Below are positions 37,430-48,705 of a DNA stretch of 64,000 nucleotides, in pieces. The translations under genes and the position numbers were made by a program. Positions within the stretch are counted from its first letter, which is position 1. Each line of letters begins with the position of its first letter. The notes under the pieces were generated by a model. The model had not been told where the DNA came from and did no database searches. It saw only the letters and a program-made list of their open reading frames with translations. Origin of the DNA: Ottelia alismoides (Eukaryota; Streptophyta; Magnoliopsida; Alismatales; Hydrocharitaceae); contig JAZKJV010005535.1 in NCBI GenBank assembly GCA_037367405.1, positions 186,001 to 250,000 on the forward strand, read 5' to 3'.

Positions 37430-37936
37430 GGGACAAGTTGTGAATGGATGTGTGTTCAAAGGTTATGGCAGAAGGGCCCTGTCCTCACAGTCTGAATCAA
37501 GCAAAGGTCTCCCGAATTCTTTTTGTGTTTTTAAAATGTTCTCATTTTTTTACATTTTGGGCGATTGCAAGATCTCACAAGAATCCTCAATCAAGTCCAA
37601 ATCATCAGATCGTGAAGAATCTATATGGCTCGTATTAAGGAAAGTGAGGCCATCAATCCTCGAATTCATCTACTTTATGAACTGGGACAAGGTCTCAAGT
37701 GTGTAAATCATGAGAGGTGACTCCAACAGATCAATCTCGGGTGGATGTGAAGGTGGAAAATACAGAGGTGGAGGTGGGTGTAGGCAAAAGTCCGAGGGAT
37801 GATACTGTGGTTGAGGCGGGTATGTACAAAAATCAGAAAAAATAGGAGGAGGATCTGCCTGATAAAAGGGAGGTGGATCGGCTGGAGGGTATGGGGGATC
37901 CGCAAAGTCCGGATAAAAATCGCTCTAGGGGTCCAT
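37430..37936 (-). pseudogene. Proline-rich Gag-like N-terminal region of element A
   Basis: From an ATG at 37936 the frame reads MDP, a stop, then YPDFADPPYPPADPPPFY, FSDFCTYPPQPQYHPSDF and LESPLMIYTLETLSQFIK, a second stop at 37672-37670, and MNSRIDGLTFLNTS. Element B starts with a similar Pro/Ser-rich segment. I find no zinc knuckle and no canonical gag domain; the Gag label rests on position ahead of the protease. Confidence 0.5.
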
Positions 37937-39145
37937 CTCAAAAACAAAAGGAAAGGATAGTTGGGAGAGCACGATGGTCAATCCAAGGGAAATGAAGAAA
38001 AAGGCACAAATGCACATAGTCGATCTAGAATGCACACAAAAAATCACAAGCAAACGCACACAAAACAAAACCCTTAATTCACCTACTCAACTCGGTGAAG
38101 ATCACAAAATGCAGTCTTTTATCTCGTCTGTTTTAGAGTTAGGTGAGAAGTCCAAAAAGATGCGCAAACACTTAGGACTGAATTGGATTTTGGCAGTAAT
38201 CCTTAGTGTGTGCGCGAGCAAGTAAAAGCGAAGACAATCAGGGGATTACTCGCCCCAAGACAAGATTTTTTTTCTTTTTGGTTGATTTTAGGGTCACGTA
38301 ATGTTAACAATCCCAAATTTATTGGTTATCACTTTTTTTTGGATTTTTAATGAGAAATGCACGCTCCTAACGAGGAATCAATTCTTTTAAGCACCTAGGT
38401 TGGCAAAATCAGATGGAGAGTCGAAAAAGCAATCCAAGCGGCAAAAATGATGATGGATGCTAAAGAGAAATGCTCACCTTGCCTCCAACACTTTACATGC
38501 AAAGATGCTCAGCATAATTGAAAACTATCTATATGCAATGCAACCGATGAAATCACCCTAGGATGAGTAACTGCTATTAGCATGAAGAACAATGTTTCAA
38601 AATTTGACTAAGTCGAAACGTAGACTATAGGAGCATGCAAAGATTATTAGGTGTTTGGACCTAGTGCTAACGACAAGTAGTTCCTACAACTAAGAGCTCA
38701 ATCACATAAAAGAAATAAAATAAAATTGGAAAACAAATTAAAAAATGCGAAGGAAAACCAACAAAAACTGCGGTGAGCTCCTAAGTGAACAAACACTTGG
38801 AAATTGTGCCCAAATGACTAGAATTCAGAGTACCTGTATTATTACAAATTAGAGTCTCTCTCACTTCAAATTACACCAATAAATACGAGAAAATGAATGG
38901 AGCTCGGTCTTCACAAATTCTCTAAGTCTCCTTGGTGCTAGGTCGCCAAGCTGACACAGGCTTCACGGGGGTGCGCAGGTGCCTGGAGTAAAGCGCCTCC
39001 CTCGATCTGCGGTACCTCGCACGAAGTCAACAAGAGAGGAGGTTAGACAACTCAAATAATTATATCAAATAAATAAGAAAATAAATAAAGCAAAAATATA
39101 GACAAAGATCACAATCAATCAAAAAGCTGATCTAAGCACTGTTGC
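37937..39145 (-). other. Leader of element A
   Basis: About 1.2 kb between the PBS and the Gag-like frame with no coding frame of note. Element B has a comparable 1.45-kb leader, so packaging signals could lie here, but none is recognisable. Confidence 0.5.
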
Positions 39146-39163
39146 TCCCCGGCAATGGTGCCA
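39146..39163 (-). promoter_or_regulatory. Primer binding site of element A (tRNA-Asp type)
   Basis: In sense TGGCACCATTGCCGGGGA, two bases from the LTR end. It matches the element B site except at three positions. The intact form is complementary to the 3' end of plant tRNA-Asp, the primer used by Athila-type elements. Confidence 0.82.
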
Positions 39164-39165
39164 TT

Positions 39166-41149
39166 TACTGAACAGGATTTTGCGGAGGTCTAGAGATCTT
39201 ACAAGGCGAGAAATCCAATCGTCAAGTTGACCTCACATGAAACCCTAATTCAAACAACAATTAACCCACAACAATGATCAAATAATGAAAAACGATGCGG
39301 AGTTAAAATTTATTATAACTCTACAACAAAGATGTGTATAGGTGCAAGCATGTGTAGAGTGTCGAACATATGGAACAAGCAGGTAGATAGGGGCAATGAA
39401 TGCTCAAAAATGAATGTAACGTACTTGTCTATAGATGTGCTATTTTTTGTGGGTTTTTAAATTTTTAAAATTTTTAAATTTTAAATTTTTTATTTTTATA
39501 TTTTGATTTTTAATTTTCTGGTTTTATATTTTATATTTCCTTTTTCTTTTAAATTATAAAATAGGATATATATATATATATAAAAGATATATACAATATA
39601 GGTAAGAGAGCGATAATATATATATATATATAAATAGGTAAAAATTATCAAATACAGGGAATAAAATCTTCTTGTACTTTTTTATAATTTTATGATGTTT
39701 TTGTGTCTTTTATTTTTGTTAATTTTTTTTTGTATTTTTAAACTCACCAATACTCAAAATAGGGAATAAAATAATTGTCCGAAATTAAAATGAAGATGAA
39801 AATTATAAAACAGAGTCAAAAATTCTCCAAATTAATTTTTATATAAAGATAATATAATAGAGAAAATTTCAGAAATAGAAATTATATTTTTTTGGATTTT
39901 TAAAAAGGTTTTGTAATATTTATGAATTTTATAATGCAAACAGAGATGAAAAGAATGTTTTTGATTTTTTATAAATATTAAAATGCTTTAAAAATGTAAA
40001 ATAAAAATATGGCATGAATGTGCAAGGCAACAGGAACTTAAGTATATTTTTGGGTTTTTTTAGAATTTTATAGATATAAGAAAAAAATACTAGAAATAAA
40101 GAGAAAATACACTCCAAGTAGGGGTATTTTTGTAAATATGTAAAAGTCCATGGACCTAAGTGTAAATTTCCCAGAAATTTATAACTGAATAAAAATATTT
40201 TTGGATCAATAAGAAATAACCAAAATCCTAAGGGTATCCCTGTAAAATATCCAAAATCTCACGTGACAGTCACGTTCCTAGTTGGCACCAGTTTGCAATT
40301 AAAAAAACCTTGGGGCTAATTTACAAAATGTCCAAAAAAATATAACGTTATAAAAATATTTCAGAACTTAACACAAATAATAAAAACCTCAAGGGTCTGG
40401 CCGCAAAATGTCCCCAAACGTGAAGCATCACGTGAGGTGACGTGGCCAGGACTGAAGTGGAAATATGCAAAGTTCAGGGACCTTTTTATAAATATTACAA
40501 AAATATTAAAGCAATAGAGGAAAGATTATGGCTTAAATGGTAAACACAAAATTTACGAGGGCTATAATGCAAAATACCCACTCAAAGGGGTGGATCGAAC
40601 GGCTGACAGAGGTCAACTTAAGACACGTGTCGATCTCTGGTGCGCCGATGCCGCTTCAACGAGGACAGCCATGATTAGATGATCTCCAGACGATGAACGA
40701 CCCTGGCACGCCCGATCCAATGGCGGCTGTAGTGCTTGGGGTTCGACCTTGATCGAACGGTGGCCAAGCCTATCGGTAGAACATGGAAGAGCTCCGACGA
40801 AGGCGACTTTCCCCGTCCCCGATCGGCCTCCTCTGTGGTCCTTAAAGCTCCAAAAATGGCCTTAACGACCCCTGATGTGGTCCTTTATGCGATGGCGACT
40901 CCAAAAAGCTCTAGCAGTGATGGAGGGTGGGCTAGAGGGCGGCGGGGTGAAAAGGCTCTGAGTACCTTCGCCAGCCATCAATATGAGCACCAGCAGGTGA
41001 TGCAATCCTGTGACCTATAAAACAAAGTGACAGAGTCGAGGGAAAAATGCCCCGACCCTGCAGCAGGATGGTGGAAGCGTAGGATGCGAAATGAAAGCTC
41101 GCCGGAACAAGCTCCGACAAGGTGGTGGCGAAAGCGATTGGTTGGGCGC
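39166..41149 (-). mobile_element. Element A 5' LTR, left part
   Basis: Starts TACTGAACAGGATTTT next to the PBS. Matches 27429-28306 and 30031-31160. Interrupted at 41149 by element B, whose target duplication GGCGC is 41145-41149. Confidence 0.88.
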
Positions 41150-44100
41150 TGATGAATCTGTGATTCATCACATCAAAAGTCAAAAATAGAGCCTTGTTCC
41201 CGAGAAAATAGAGGCATATTTCCTTTTATCTTGCATAAATAACACTCATGCATGCATCCATAATTCATGCATTTTAGCAGCTCATCTGCATTTAAATAAG
41301 AAGCCAAAAATCCCCTGTAAAATACCACTCCACCAAAATAACTTCTTCTCTATAATACATATGTATTCCTTAATAATATAGGGAAGAATGCCAAAAATCA
41401 CCCTTGTAAAATAGCCAAAATATCCTGAAAACCCTTGTACATTAAAACACACATAAAGCCCTCATACAATCTCCTAATTAGGTCTACTCACTTTTAGATT
41501 ACTACATATTAAAAGACCTTCAAAATGAGACTAATTTCATTGAAATTGGAGCTTGTATGAGAAACTTGGGTTTTTGGGTCATTTTGTATACTACACATGT
41601 ATATTTATGTATCCTTGTATTTATGTATCATATTTGACCTTATCTCCGTCTTTGGTCAACATGAAACTTGTAGATCTCTTCAAGGTCCCCCGGGGTCACA
41701 ACTTTCATGTTTTGAGTTTTTCCAAATTCGGCTTCCTCTTCTCTCTACACGTGTTTCTTTCTCAAGCCATTCACAGCAGGCCACGTGGCGCCCTCTGGTT
41801 GCGCCACGCGGCCCGCTGCCCCTCGCCTCATCCGCCCGCGCCTTCCACCGTTGGATCTCCCTTCAGATCCAACGGCCCAGGGCTTTCCACGTACCTGTCC
41901 ATCTCCCAGCCATCAGATCTGCCCCACACTTCATCTCCACCGTCCCTTAGCGCCGCGCTCTCAGCCTTCCACGTGGACGCATCTGCGCCGCCTGATCAGG
42001 TCCCCGATCCTCTCATCGCAGCCGCCCTCTTCCAGCGAGTCTCGACCCTCAGATCAACTCCACCCTCTCATCTGAACCATCCGCTCGCGCCTCGCCACAA
42101 CGCGCCACGTGGCTCCCTCATAACCCCTCATCTTGGCACCCCAGATCTAATCATACCCGTTCACCACGCTCTGATCTCCACCGTTGGATCACAAGATCCA
42201 ACGGTGGAGACCTCGTCTCCTACCTCCAGGCGCCCCTCTCCCCCACGTCCCTTGCCTTGCGGGAGGGGCGCCCCCTTTCCTTTTCTGGGCACACGTCAGC
42301 CATCTCCTCCGGCCGCTGACCTCCCCACGACGTCCCCCACTCGTCCCTCTCCCTCGCCAGCTCCCTCGAGCACCACCATCTCCACCATACTCGCCCCACG
42401 ACGACCACCAACCTCGCCACTCACCCAGCCAGACCACCTCCTTCTCCTTATAAATATCCAGCCACCGGCACCGATCACCCCCATCCGCCACTCTAGAGAG
42501 GTTCCTCGAGCTCCAAGCTACCTATTGGTGACAGCAATTGGTGGAGTTGTCGAGCGAAGACAGAGATCCAACTCCGGCGAGATCCACGGCCGCCACCGCC
42601 GTGCTGCAGCCTCCCTCGAGCAGCTGCCCGAGCTCGGGACCCTACCGATCCCTTGAGCGACGACCTGGAGCTCAAAGTTGAGCCCCATTCCCCAGGTAAC
42701 CCCCTCCATTCGTACTCCGATCTTCTTCTTCTTTTTCTTGCTTTTTTCTCCGTTTTTATTCGCCGTCACCAGCCATCTTCGCGCGTCTAAATCACCTCGA
42801 CGAGCTTCGCGTCGAAGCTCCGATCCTCGCGGTATCTTCCGCACACTCCGACGACACGTTTCACTTTCCTCCGACCAACAGCTCCGCCGTTTGGCCGGAG
42901 CTTACTCGCCAGACCATCACACTCCATTTCAGGCCTCGCCGATCACTCCACTCCCCTCCACGGACACCTGCACGCCTCGGCTATACATCTAACCCCTTGC
43001 AGATCCTAAATTCTTCATTGGCCGGAGCCTCGCCGGAGCTCCCTTCGAGCTTCATCGACGCAGAGCTCCAGCACATCTCCAAGGATCTTGAGGCCACCGG
43101 AGACTTCGCCGTGCACTCCCGCTTCTTCCGAGCTACGTGGGAGCTGACGAAGCTCTTCATCGACGCCTGGCGACCGAGGCGGAGCAAGCCCAGCCCCACC
43201 GGAGCTCCGCCTTCTCCTCCGCAGGTGGCGGAGGACCGTTCGAGACGACGCAGCAGCAACCGTTCGATCATCCGATCGAACGGTCCTCGCCCTGCCACGA
43301 GTCCACTCACCGCCCCCGTCCGCGACCGTTGATCACGCCTCGGATCAGACGGCTCTCCAGCCGCCACGCGACTTCATCGACATCCCTTGGATCCATCTTG
43401 ATCCAAGGGCCTTCAGGCTGCCACGTAGACGAGTCCGAGCCTCAGCCTCCAAGCCTAGGCTCGGGTGACCCGAAGCTGCACCGAGGCTAGTCCGAACCTC
43501 CAGAGGACCCGACCCTCGCTCCGAGCCTCCGACGCCCTCCGAACCTAGGTCGCCCACGTGAGGAGCACGTGCGGCCTGGGTTATTTGCACAGACGCCCCT
43601 GAAGCTTATGGAAATTACAAAAAGGTCCCTGTGAAGCAGACCCCACGTGAGGAGCACATGTTCCGTGGAGAAATTGCATACAAGTCCTGCATTTTATCGG
43701 TAATTGCATTTTAGTCCCTGTCAGCATATTTATTTATTGAAGTTTCAATTTCTAGTATTACATTTACATCCTTGTGTTTGCACGTGTCCCTAGAGTGTAT
43801 TTTTCATCATTTTGAGATTCTAAAAATTGCATGTTGTTGGAAATTTTGTCCTCCATCTGTTAGTACACGTGTCTTATTTTTGTGGGCTTATTTGAATTAT
43901 TAATGAATTAATTGGTTCATTGTTGACGTATTTTGCCCAGTGATGCCTTTTGATTTTTAATTAATTATCTGTGCCTTCAAAAATTATGAAAAAATCACAG
44001 TAGCCTAAGGACATCATTTCTAACACACCATAAAAATTTCATAGCATTTGCACGCATATCGAGGCCTAAATAAATAGTTTAGTGATTTTCTTGAATTAAT

Positions 44101-44669
44101 TTTAATTAATTCATTTCACAGTAAATTTACGTCCTGTTAATTTTCCTAGGTCCCTTATCATTAGACCCACCTAGGATAATTTTAGTTCTTGAAAAAATTG
44201 TGATTTGATATTTATTAAAAATTAAATACTGAAAATCACTCTGTCTGTTCATTTAATTCACAGAAAATTTATTTTGAGTCGAAAAATTCCAAAAAAATTA
44301 GTGTAGGTCATTTTCATCATAAATAATCATCTGGCCAATTTTTATTATTTTTGGACTTCATTTGATACATCAATCAAATTAAACGCTAAATTGGCTCACC
44401 TTGTCCGCATATGTCTGCATAAAAATTAAAAAGACCAAAAAAATTGATTCTCGAACATCAACACTTGAAAAATTGCTGTAATTTACCTAAGGAGACAGTT
44501 GCCTCCCTGAGATCGACCTTGGACTCCACCAAGTAAAAAAATATCATCACTTAACATTAATCACTAAGTGGTTTTTGATTAACCTCTCGTATCCGACTGC
44601 AACGAACACTTAACATTAGTTTGGACATTAATTTGACCGAATTAACTCAGGGTGCGGGAGCGATTATCA
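41150..44669 (+). repeat. Element B 5' LTR
   Basis: 3520 bp. The first 21 bases form a hairpin, TGATGAATC-TGT-GATTCATCA. U3 (to about 42478) contains CACGTG boxes at about 41747, 41782, 41970 and 42106 and perfect hairpins at 41848-41875 and 42175-42210. A TATAAATA box lies near 42449. The GC-rich stretch from about 41760 to 43600 is followed by 1 kb of AT-rich sequence. The region 41680-41705 differs from the 3' LTR by a short replacement that breaks a palindrome. Confidence 0.95.
42446..42458 (+). promoter_or_regulatory. Putative LTR TATA box of element B
   Basis: CCTTATAAATATCC within a C-rich region. It is the best core promoter candidate in the LTR and would place the RNA start near 42480, leaving a 2.2-kb R-U5. 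The same sequence occurs in the 3' LTR near 51653. Confidence 0.6.
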
Positions 44670-44672
44670 AAA

Positions 44673-44690
44673 TGGCGCCGTTGCCGGGGA
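44673..44690 (+). promoter_or_regulatory. Primer binding site of element B (tRNA-Asp)
   Basis: TGGCGCCGTTGCCGGGGA, three bases after the LTR. It is the exact complement of TCCCCGGCAACGGCGCCA, the 3' end of plant tRNA-Asp(GUC) with CCA as I know it. Minus-strand DNA synthesis would start here. Confidence 0.9.
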
Positions 44691-46141
44691 GGCAAACGGC
44701 TTAGGATCACTTTAGAAAGTTAGGTTTACATTTTCCATTCACTCGGGTAGTCTGATCCCCGAACCACATTGTAATTATACCATTTTTTCCAATTATTTTC
44801 TTTTCTCTTTTTTCTCTCTCTCTTTATCTGACATTTTTATATCTTTTTGTGCGAGGGTCCGGTGGACTTGGAGCATCTTTCTTGAAGTCGACGCATCTCG
44901 AAGTGCATCGGAGGCCGACGGTTCGTGGATCAAGTCGGCTGTTGAGACGCCAGAAGGATTTTTCAATTTTTTGTTACTTGTAAAAATTGTCTGCGTTTAC
45001 AGCGGTTCCCGTTTGGGTTCTCGCGTCTGTAAAGATAGTGGAACCGTGTCCCCGTGTGCTGTGTGGATTGAATTTTAGATTAGGCTTGCACTAGCGGCTC
45101 CTCGAGCCACTCTAGGATTTGCTTGTGCTCGTAAATTATTAGGACCACACAATACACTTAAAAGACGCACCTAGGCCGCAGATTTAGTCAAATCAACCTG
45201 TACTTCACTCGCTAATAGAACTGCCTGTCTAGGAGCGGCTTTTCTCGTTTGCATTTGCATATAGTGTAAAATTTCAATTCCGTACTGCATCATGCATTGT
45301 AGAGAGCTGGAAGCACTGTAAGTCTTCTTACTCAAGCATTCATCATCATTTTCTCGATCGCATCGGCTTTTTCCGATTCTCTCTCTCGGTTTTATAACCT
45401 AGGATAAAGGAATTGGGACTGTACGGTAGACGTGATTGCTTGTGTGGATTAATATCAGTGATAACTAATCTCTAAAATCGAGGCTGCTAATTGAATTGGA
45501 CCAAAAAAATTAACTAAAAATAACCCTTGTTTGCGGGAGAGTAACCCCGACCTTGTTTTCAGGCTGAGTGAGGGTACCTGAGTGTGTGTGAACACCCTAA
45601 GGTAGAGCTCAAATTCCCCGTCTTCCATATCACGTTCTAACTGATCCTAGCAAATATCACAAGCCGAATAATTTCAGATTCTTTGACTAGTACCAAGTAG
45701 CCTCCGCCTGTCTCAGGTAGATAGGGGCGAAATTGCGGTACTTCGCGACAAGCTGCCAGTAACCCCCCGGGGTGAAGTTCCCGGCCTTGTCAGCTTCCGC
45801 CTGCTTGCAGGTAGATAGGGTGTGGTCATTGAATCCATCGACTTGGGATAGGAGCGAAGAAAGGAAGGAGTGGCGGTATCTTAGGCGACAGGTTAAACAG
45901 GGAAGACGCATCCGGCTCTGAGCCGACTTCCCTTTAGGCCGCGTAATCCTTGCTATCTTGCTTGAAAACCACACTTAAAATTTACAAGATTAATTGGACT
46001 CGGTTTCGGGTCCTTCACCGTGTTGAGTGTGAACTCGGGGTTTTGCTCTTGCGTTTGTCTTTGTGTCTGTCGTGTGTGTTATCCTGTGTAATTGCACATT
46101 TTCTACCTCAATCTTCTTGCATTCATCATTTCCTCTTCAAG
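44691..46141 (+). other. Leader of element B
   Basis: 1.45 kb with no convincing coding frame. Includes a CT-rich run near 44810-44830. May hold packaging or dimerisation signals; none identified. Confidence 0.5.
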
Positions 46142-47044
46142 ATGTCGGGATATTGGTCCCCATACACCGTGACCTCTGGCCACTCCTCCTTGATCATATA
46201 CCGTTCATCTTCGCTTTCTCCTCCGCCATCCACGGGAGACCCTTACCCGTGGCCGGCTCCTCCTCAAACCGATCTTGAAGTCAAAACTCCGACTGACTTC
46301 TCCACTTCTTCGCATTTCTCACCTACTCCATATTCTGACATTCCGGATCCACTTCCATCTTGGGCTGACTGTCCTTATTCTCAAGAGCTTGCAGGAATTA
46401 AAGGATCAAATGAAGAGCAAGCCACGGCTGAGACAGATGATTGGCAGAATTATATGCCCCCGTTTACTTCATTCTCACCTCAAGTAGGGACCATACAACA
46501 ATTTACATATACACCTCCCGACTTGACCTTAGGGCATCATTTGATCGATCAAACAACCCGAATTGAGGGGCCTGAATATCATGATTTTCCAGACTTGATT
46601 GACTTTAGTAATCAAGCCTCCATTAACCAGCCTTCATTCGGAGAGCCTATACATTCACAGAAGTGGACTAATGAGCTAGACTTAATAGTCCCTCGTTCAT
46701 TGACTCCATCATATGAGGCTCTGACCAATATCTGCCATTCGGATGATCCATACTCGACCCAGGAATACATGCCAGAGTATAGGTATGTTGAGTATGAGAC
46801 CTCAACATCTCAGCAGTCTCCTCCAATTGAGCAGAACTCTCCCATGAATTGTCATGGGAATTTTGTGGAGGATGACATTTCCAGACTTATTGAAAAAAGT
46901 GAATCATTCGGTAATGAGTTGAGAAATGTCATGGAAATATTGAACTCAATTTCTGCCAGCTTGAGAATGAAAGTGGAAAAGGATATGAGTAATTTTGAGG
47001 TTGAAAGCCAAGCAAACATTAGGGAACCCACACCGTCTGTATAG
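46142..47044 (+). CDS. Gag-like protein of element B (hypothetical)
   Basis: ATG at 46142 (MSGYWSPYTVTSGHSSLIIY), 300 codons to a TAG at 47042. The open frame extends upstream to 45950, but 46142 is a better start: the upstream segment is hydrophobic and Cys-rich and unlike element A. The N-terminal half is rich in Pro, Ser and Tyr. The last 70 residues (NELRNVMEILNSISASLRMK) could form an amphipathic helix or coiled coil. There is no zinc knuckle. It precedes the protease, so a structural particle role is inferred. The stop is followed by more open sequence with further stops, so the original protein may have run on into the protease. Confidence 0.6.
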   Translation: MSGYWSPYTVTSGHSSLIIYRSSSLSPPPSTGDPYPWPAPPQTDLEVKTPTDFSTSSHFSPTPYSDIPDPLPSWADCPYSQELAGIKGSNEEQATAETDDWQNYMPPFTSFSPQVGTIQQFTYTPPDLTLGHHLIDQTTRIEGPEYHDFPDLIDFSNQASINQPSFGEPIHSQKWTNELDLIVPRSLTPSYEALTNICHSDDPYSTQEYMPEYRYVEYETSTSQQSPPIEQNSPMNCHGNFVEDDISRLIEKSESFGNELRNVMEILNSISASLRMKVEKDMSNFEVESQANIREPTPSV

Positions 47045-47174
47045 CTGGAGTCCATTCTATCTCCCTCTTCTACTAACCACTTGCCCTCCAATCCAGAGTC
47101 CAATCATTCATCTATCCAAAATACCAAAAAAATTGAAAAACCAAAAACTACATAAAAATTGAAAATGAAAATGA

Positions 47175-47963
47175 CCTGAAAAAATTGGATCCTGCCCTAA
47201 GGAAGCATTCGATGAAGAACTGATTTTCAAACTTCCCTTATTTAAGGTCATAGATCACTTTCCCGACCTCAAACGATTTGTGAGAAGTAAATTGATGCCC
47301 AAGAGGTCGGGCAATAAGAGAACAAGGACTGAAAGACACATAGTGTCTATGGCCACCTCCTTGGTGATGGGGAGAAAGACCAAGAGCCGCAGAGTGAAGC
47401 GGTTGCCCCGAGTTGAATGTGAAATCAAAGACACCATATTTACCCATGCAAGAATCGGTGATGACTCACCGATTAATATCCTCCCGACCTCTGTGTTTGA
47501 CAAGCTCAAACTCAGGCCACTTAGGAAGTCGAGAGAGATCGTTCAGCTGGCTGACCGATCCATCAAACGGTCGAGAGGAAATATTTCAGTCATCGTTACT
47601 TTCCAAGGTGTTCTACTCCAGGTGGACTTCACGATCATTGACATCGAGCACCGAGGAGAGTTTTCACAGTCTCCGATTATTCTCGGGAAGCTGTTCTTAG
47701 CCTTGGCTAAGGCGACTATAGATTGCGAGACTCGGGAGATCGATTTTTCAGCATTGGGAGAGCTTCGACCTCATCCATTCTTTGATAAAATTTACTCTAA
47801 GGAGACCCACACATCCGCTGACAGTCGTGACCATCGAGAGGAAGATGAGTCCCACCTCTCTACTACACCTGAGAGACCGATTGTCCGGGACGACCATTGG
47901 ATCAAAGACTCCCCACACCTCCACTTCATCAACTGCTTGCACCACCACCATGACAGCTTCTAA
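47175..47963 (+). CDS. Retropepsin-like protease domain of element B
   Basis: Open from 47175; the first ATG is at 47280. It reads FDEELIFKLPLFKVIDHFPD, RTRTERHIVSMAT (matching RYERHILTMAT in element A), RIGDDSPINILPTSVFDKL (active-site region), VQLADRSIKRSRGNISVIV and PIILGKLFLALAKATIDC (the C-terminal ILG motif). This is the fold of Ty3/gypsy proteases of plants, where the core is usually D-x-G-A-S-I-N. Here DDSPIN lacks the Gly-Ala, so activity is uncertain. No RT follows. The last 180 bases overlap the next frame. Confidence 0.8.
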   Translation, partial: PEKIGSCPKEAFDEELIFKLPLFKVIDHFPDLKRFVRSKLMPKRSGNKRTRTERHIVSMATSLVMGRKTKSRRVKRLPRVECEIKDTIFTHARIGDDSPINILPTSVFDKLKLRPLRKSREIVQLADRSIKRSRGNISVIVTFQGVLLQVDFTIIDIEHRGEFSQSPIILGKLFLALAKATIDCETREIDFSALGELRPHPFFDKIYSKETHTSADSRDHREEDESHLSTTPERPIVRDDHWIKDSPHLHFINCLHHHHDSF

Positions 47964-48615
47964 GGAGGACTCACGACCGGAAGCTATCATTGAGTCGGAC
48001 ACGATATTTGAGGATTGCCTTGATCATTTCAATGATCCGACACAAGAGCTCAATAATGCCAAGCCAACTGAGACCACTAGCTCCTTCCCGAGACGCGTGC
48101 TGACCCTTCAGGAATATTACAATCTTTATGGTGACTCGTCTGATGAGGAACCCATAGTCAGCACCACACCACAACTCGGACCTTCTAAGGAAACAACCCA
48201 GACAAAATTGACTCCACATAAAAGCACGGTTGCTCCCTCTTCTAGTCGGTTATCTAGTGAGAGGAAGTTGAGAATTGATTCCTCGAGGTGTTCCCCCGAA
48301 CCTCTCAAGGCGCATCGCTCTCATCTCCCTCTCAATGATTCAGATTTTAGAAAATCGACTAAGAAAGTCTCCTTCACCACTCCGGAGAAGGAAGCTTTAG
48401 AGGAATCCTCATCTGGTCCGGATAAGGTGATTTATATGAGTGAGCTCAGTTCGGCTGTTCTTAAGCCTTATCTAAGCAAACAGCCATGTGTCGACCCTCG
48501 TTGGACGATCCCTACATCTCACTATTATTCATCTGAGGACGATTCCGACAGCGACACATATGTATATTATCCACCTCCTCGCGTCCGCAAGAAGGTTCGT
48601 CACAAACCTTCTTAA
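47782..48615 (+). CDS. C-terminal acidic/basic region of the element B polyprotein (hypothetical)
   Basis: Open frame, +1 relative to the protease and overlapping it by 182 bases. Likely one protein joined by frameshifting or broken by an indel. Segments: IFEDCLDHFNDPTQELNNAK, LTLQEYYNLYGDSSDEEP, then a Ser/Pro-rich part, KVSFTTPEKEALEESSSGPD, SSEDDSDSDTYVYYPPP and the basic end RKKVRHKPS. Element A ends with a similar SRKKVCFRPS. No known domain. It terminates 90 bases before the hairpin array. Confidence 0.6.
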   Translation: MIKFTLRRPTHPLTVVTIERKMSPTSLLHLRDRLSGTTIGSKTPHTSTSSTACTTTMTASKEDSRPEAIIESDTIFEDCLDHFNDPTQELNNAKPTETTSSFPRRVLTLQEYYNLYGDSSDEEPIVSTTPQLGPSKETTQTKLTPHKSTVAPSSSRLSSERKLRIDSSRCSPEPLKAHRSHLPLNDSDFRKSTKKVSFTTPEKEALEESSSGPDKVIYMSELSSAVLKPYLSKQPCVDPRWTIPTSHYYSSEDDSDSDTYVYYPPPRVRKKVRHKPS

Positions 48616-48705
48616 TCCTTGTATATTCTCACTCTTTCTCGTACATACATTTCTCTCCCTCCCTCCCCAGTGATTCGAATCACTCGCCCTGGTTCCATCT
48701 CATGA

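Noticed and set aside
41553..42656. 367-codon open frame in the 5' LTR of B, repeated at 50769-51863
   Set aside because: It lies in GC-rich LTR sequence, spans the TATA box and hairpins, overlaps equally open frames on the other strand, and has low-complexity Pro/Ser/Arg composition. It recurs only because the LTR recurs.
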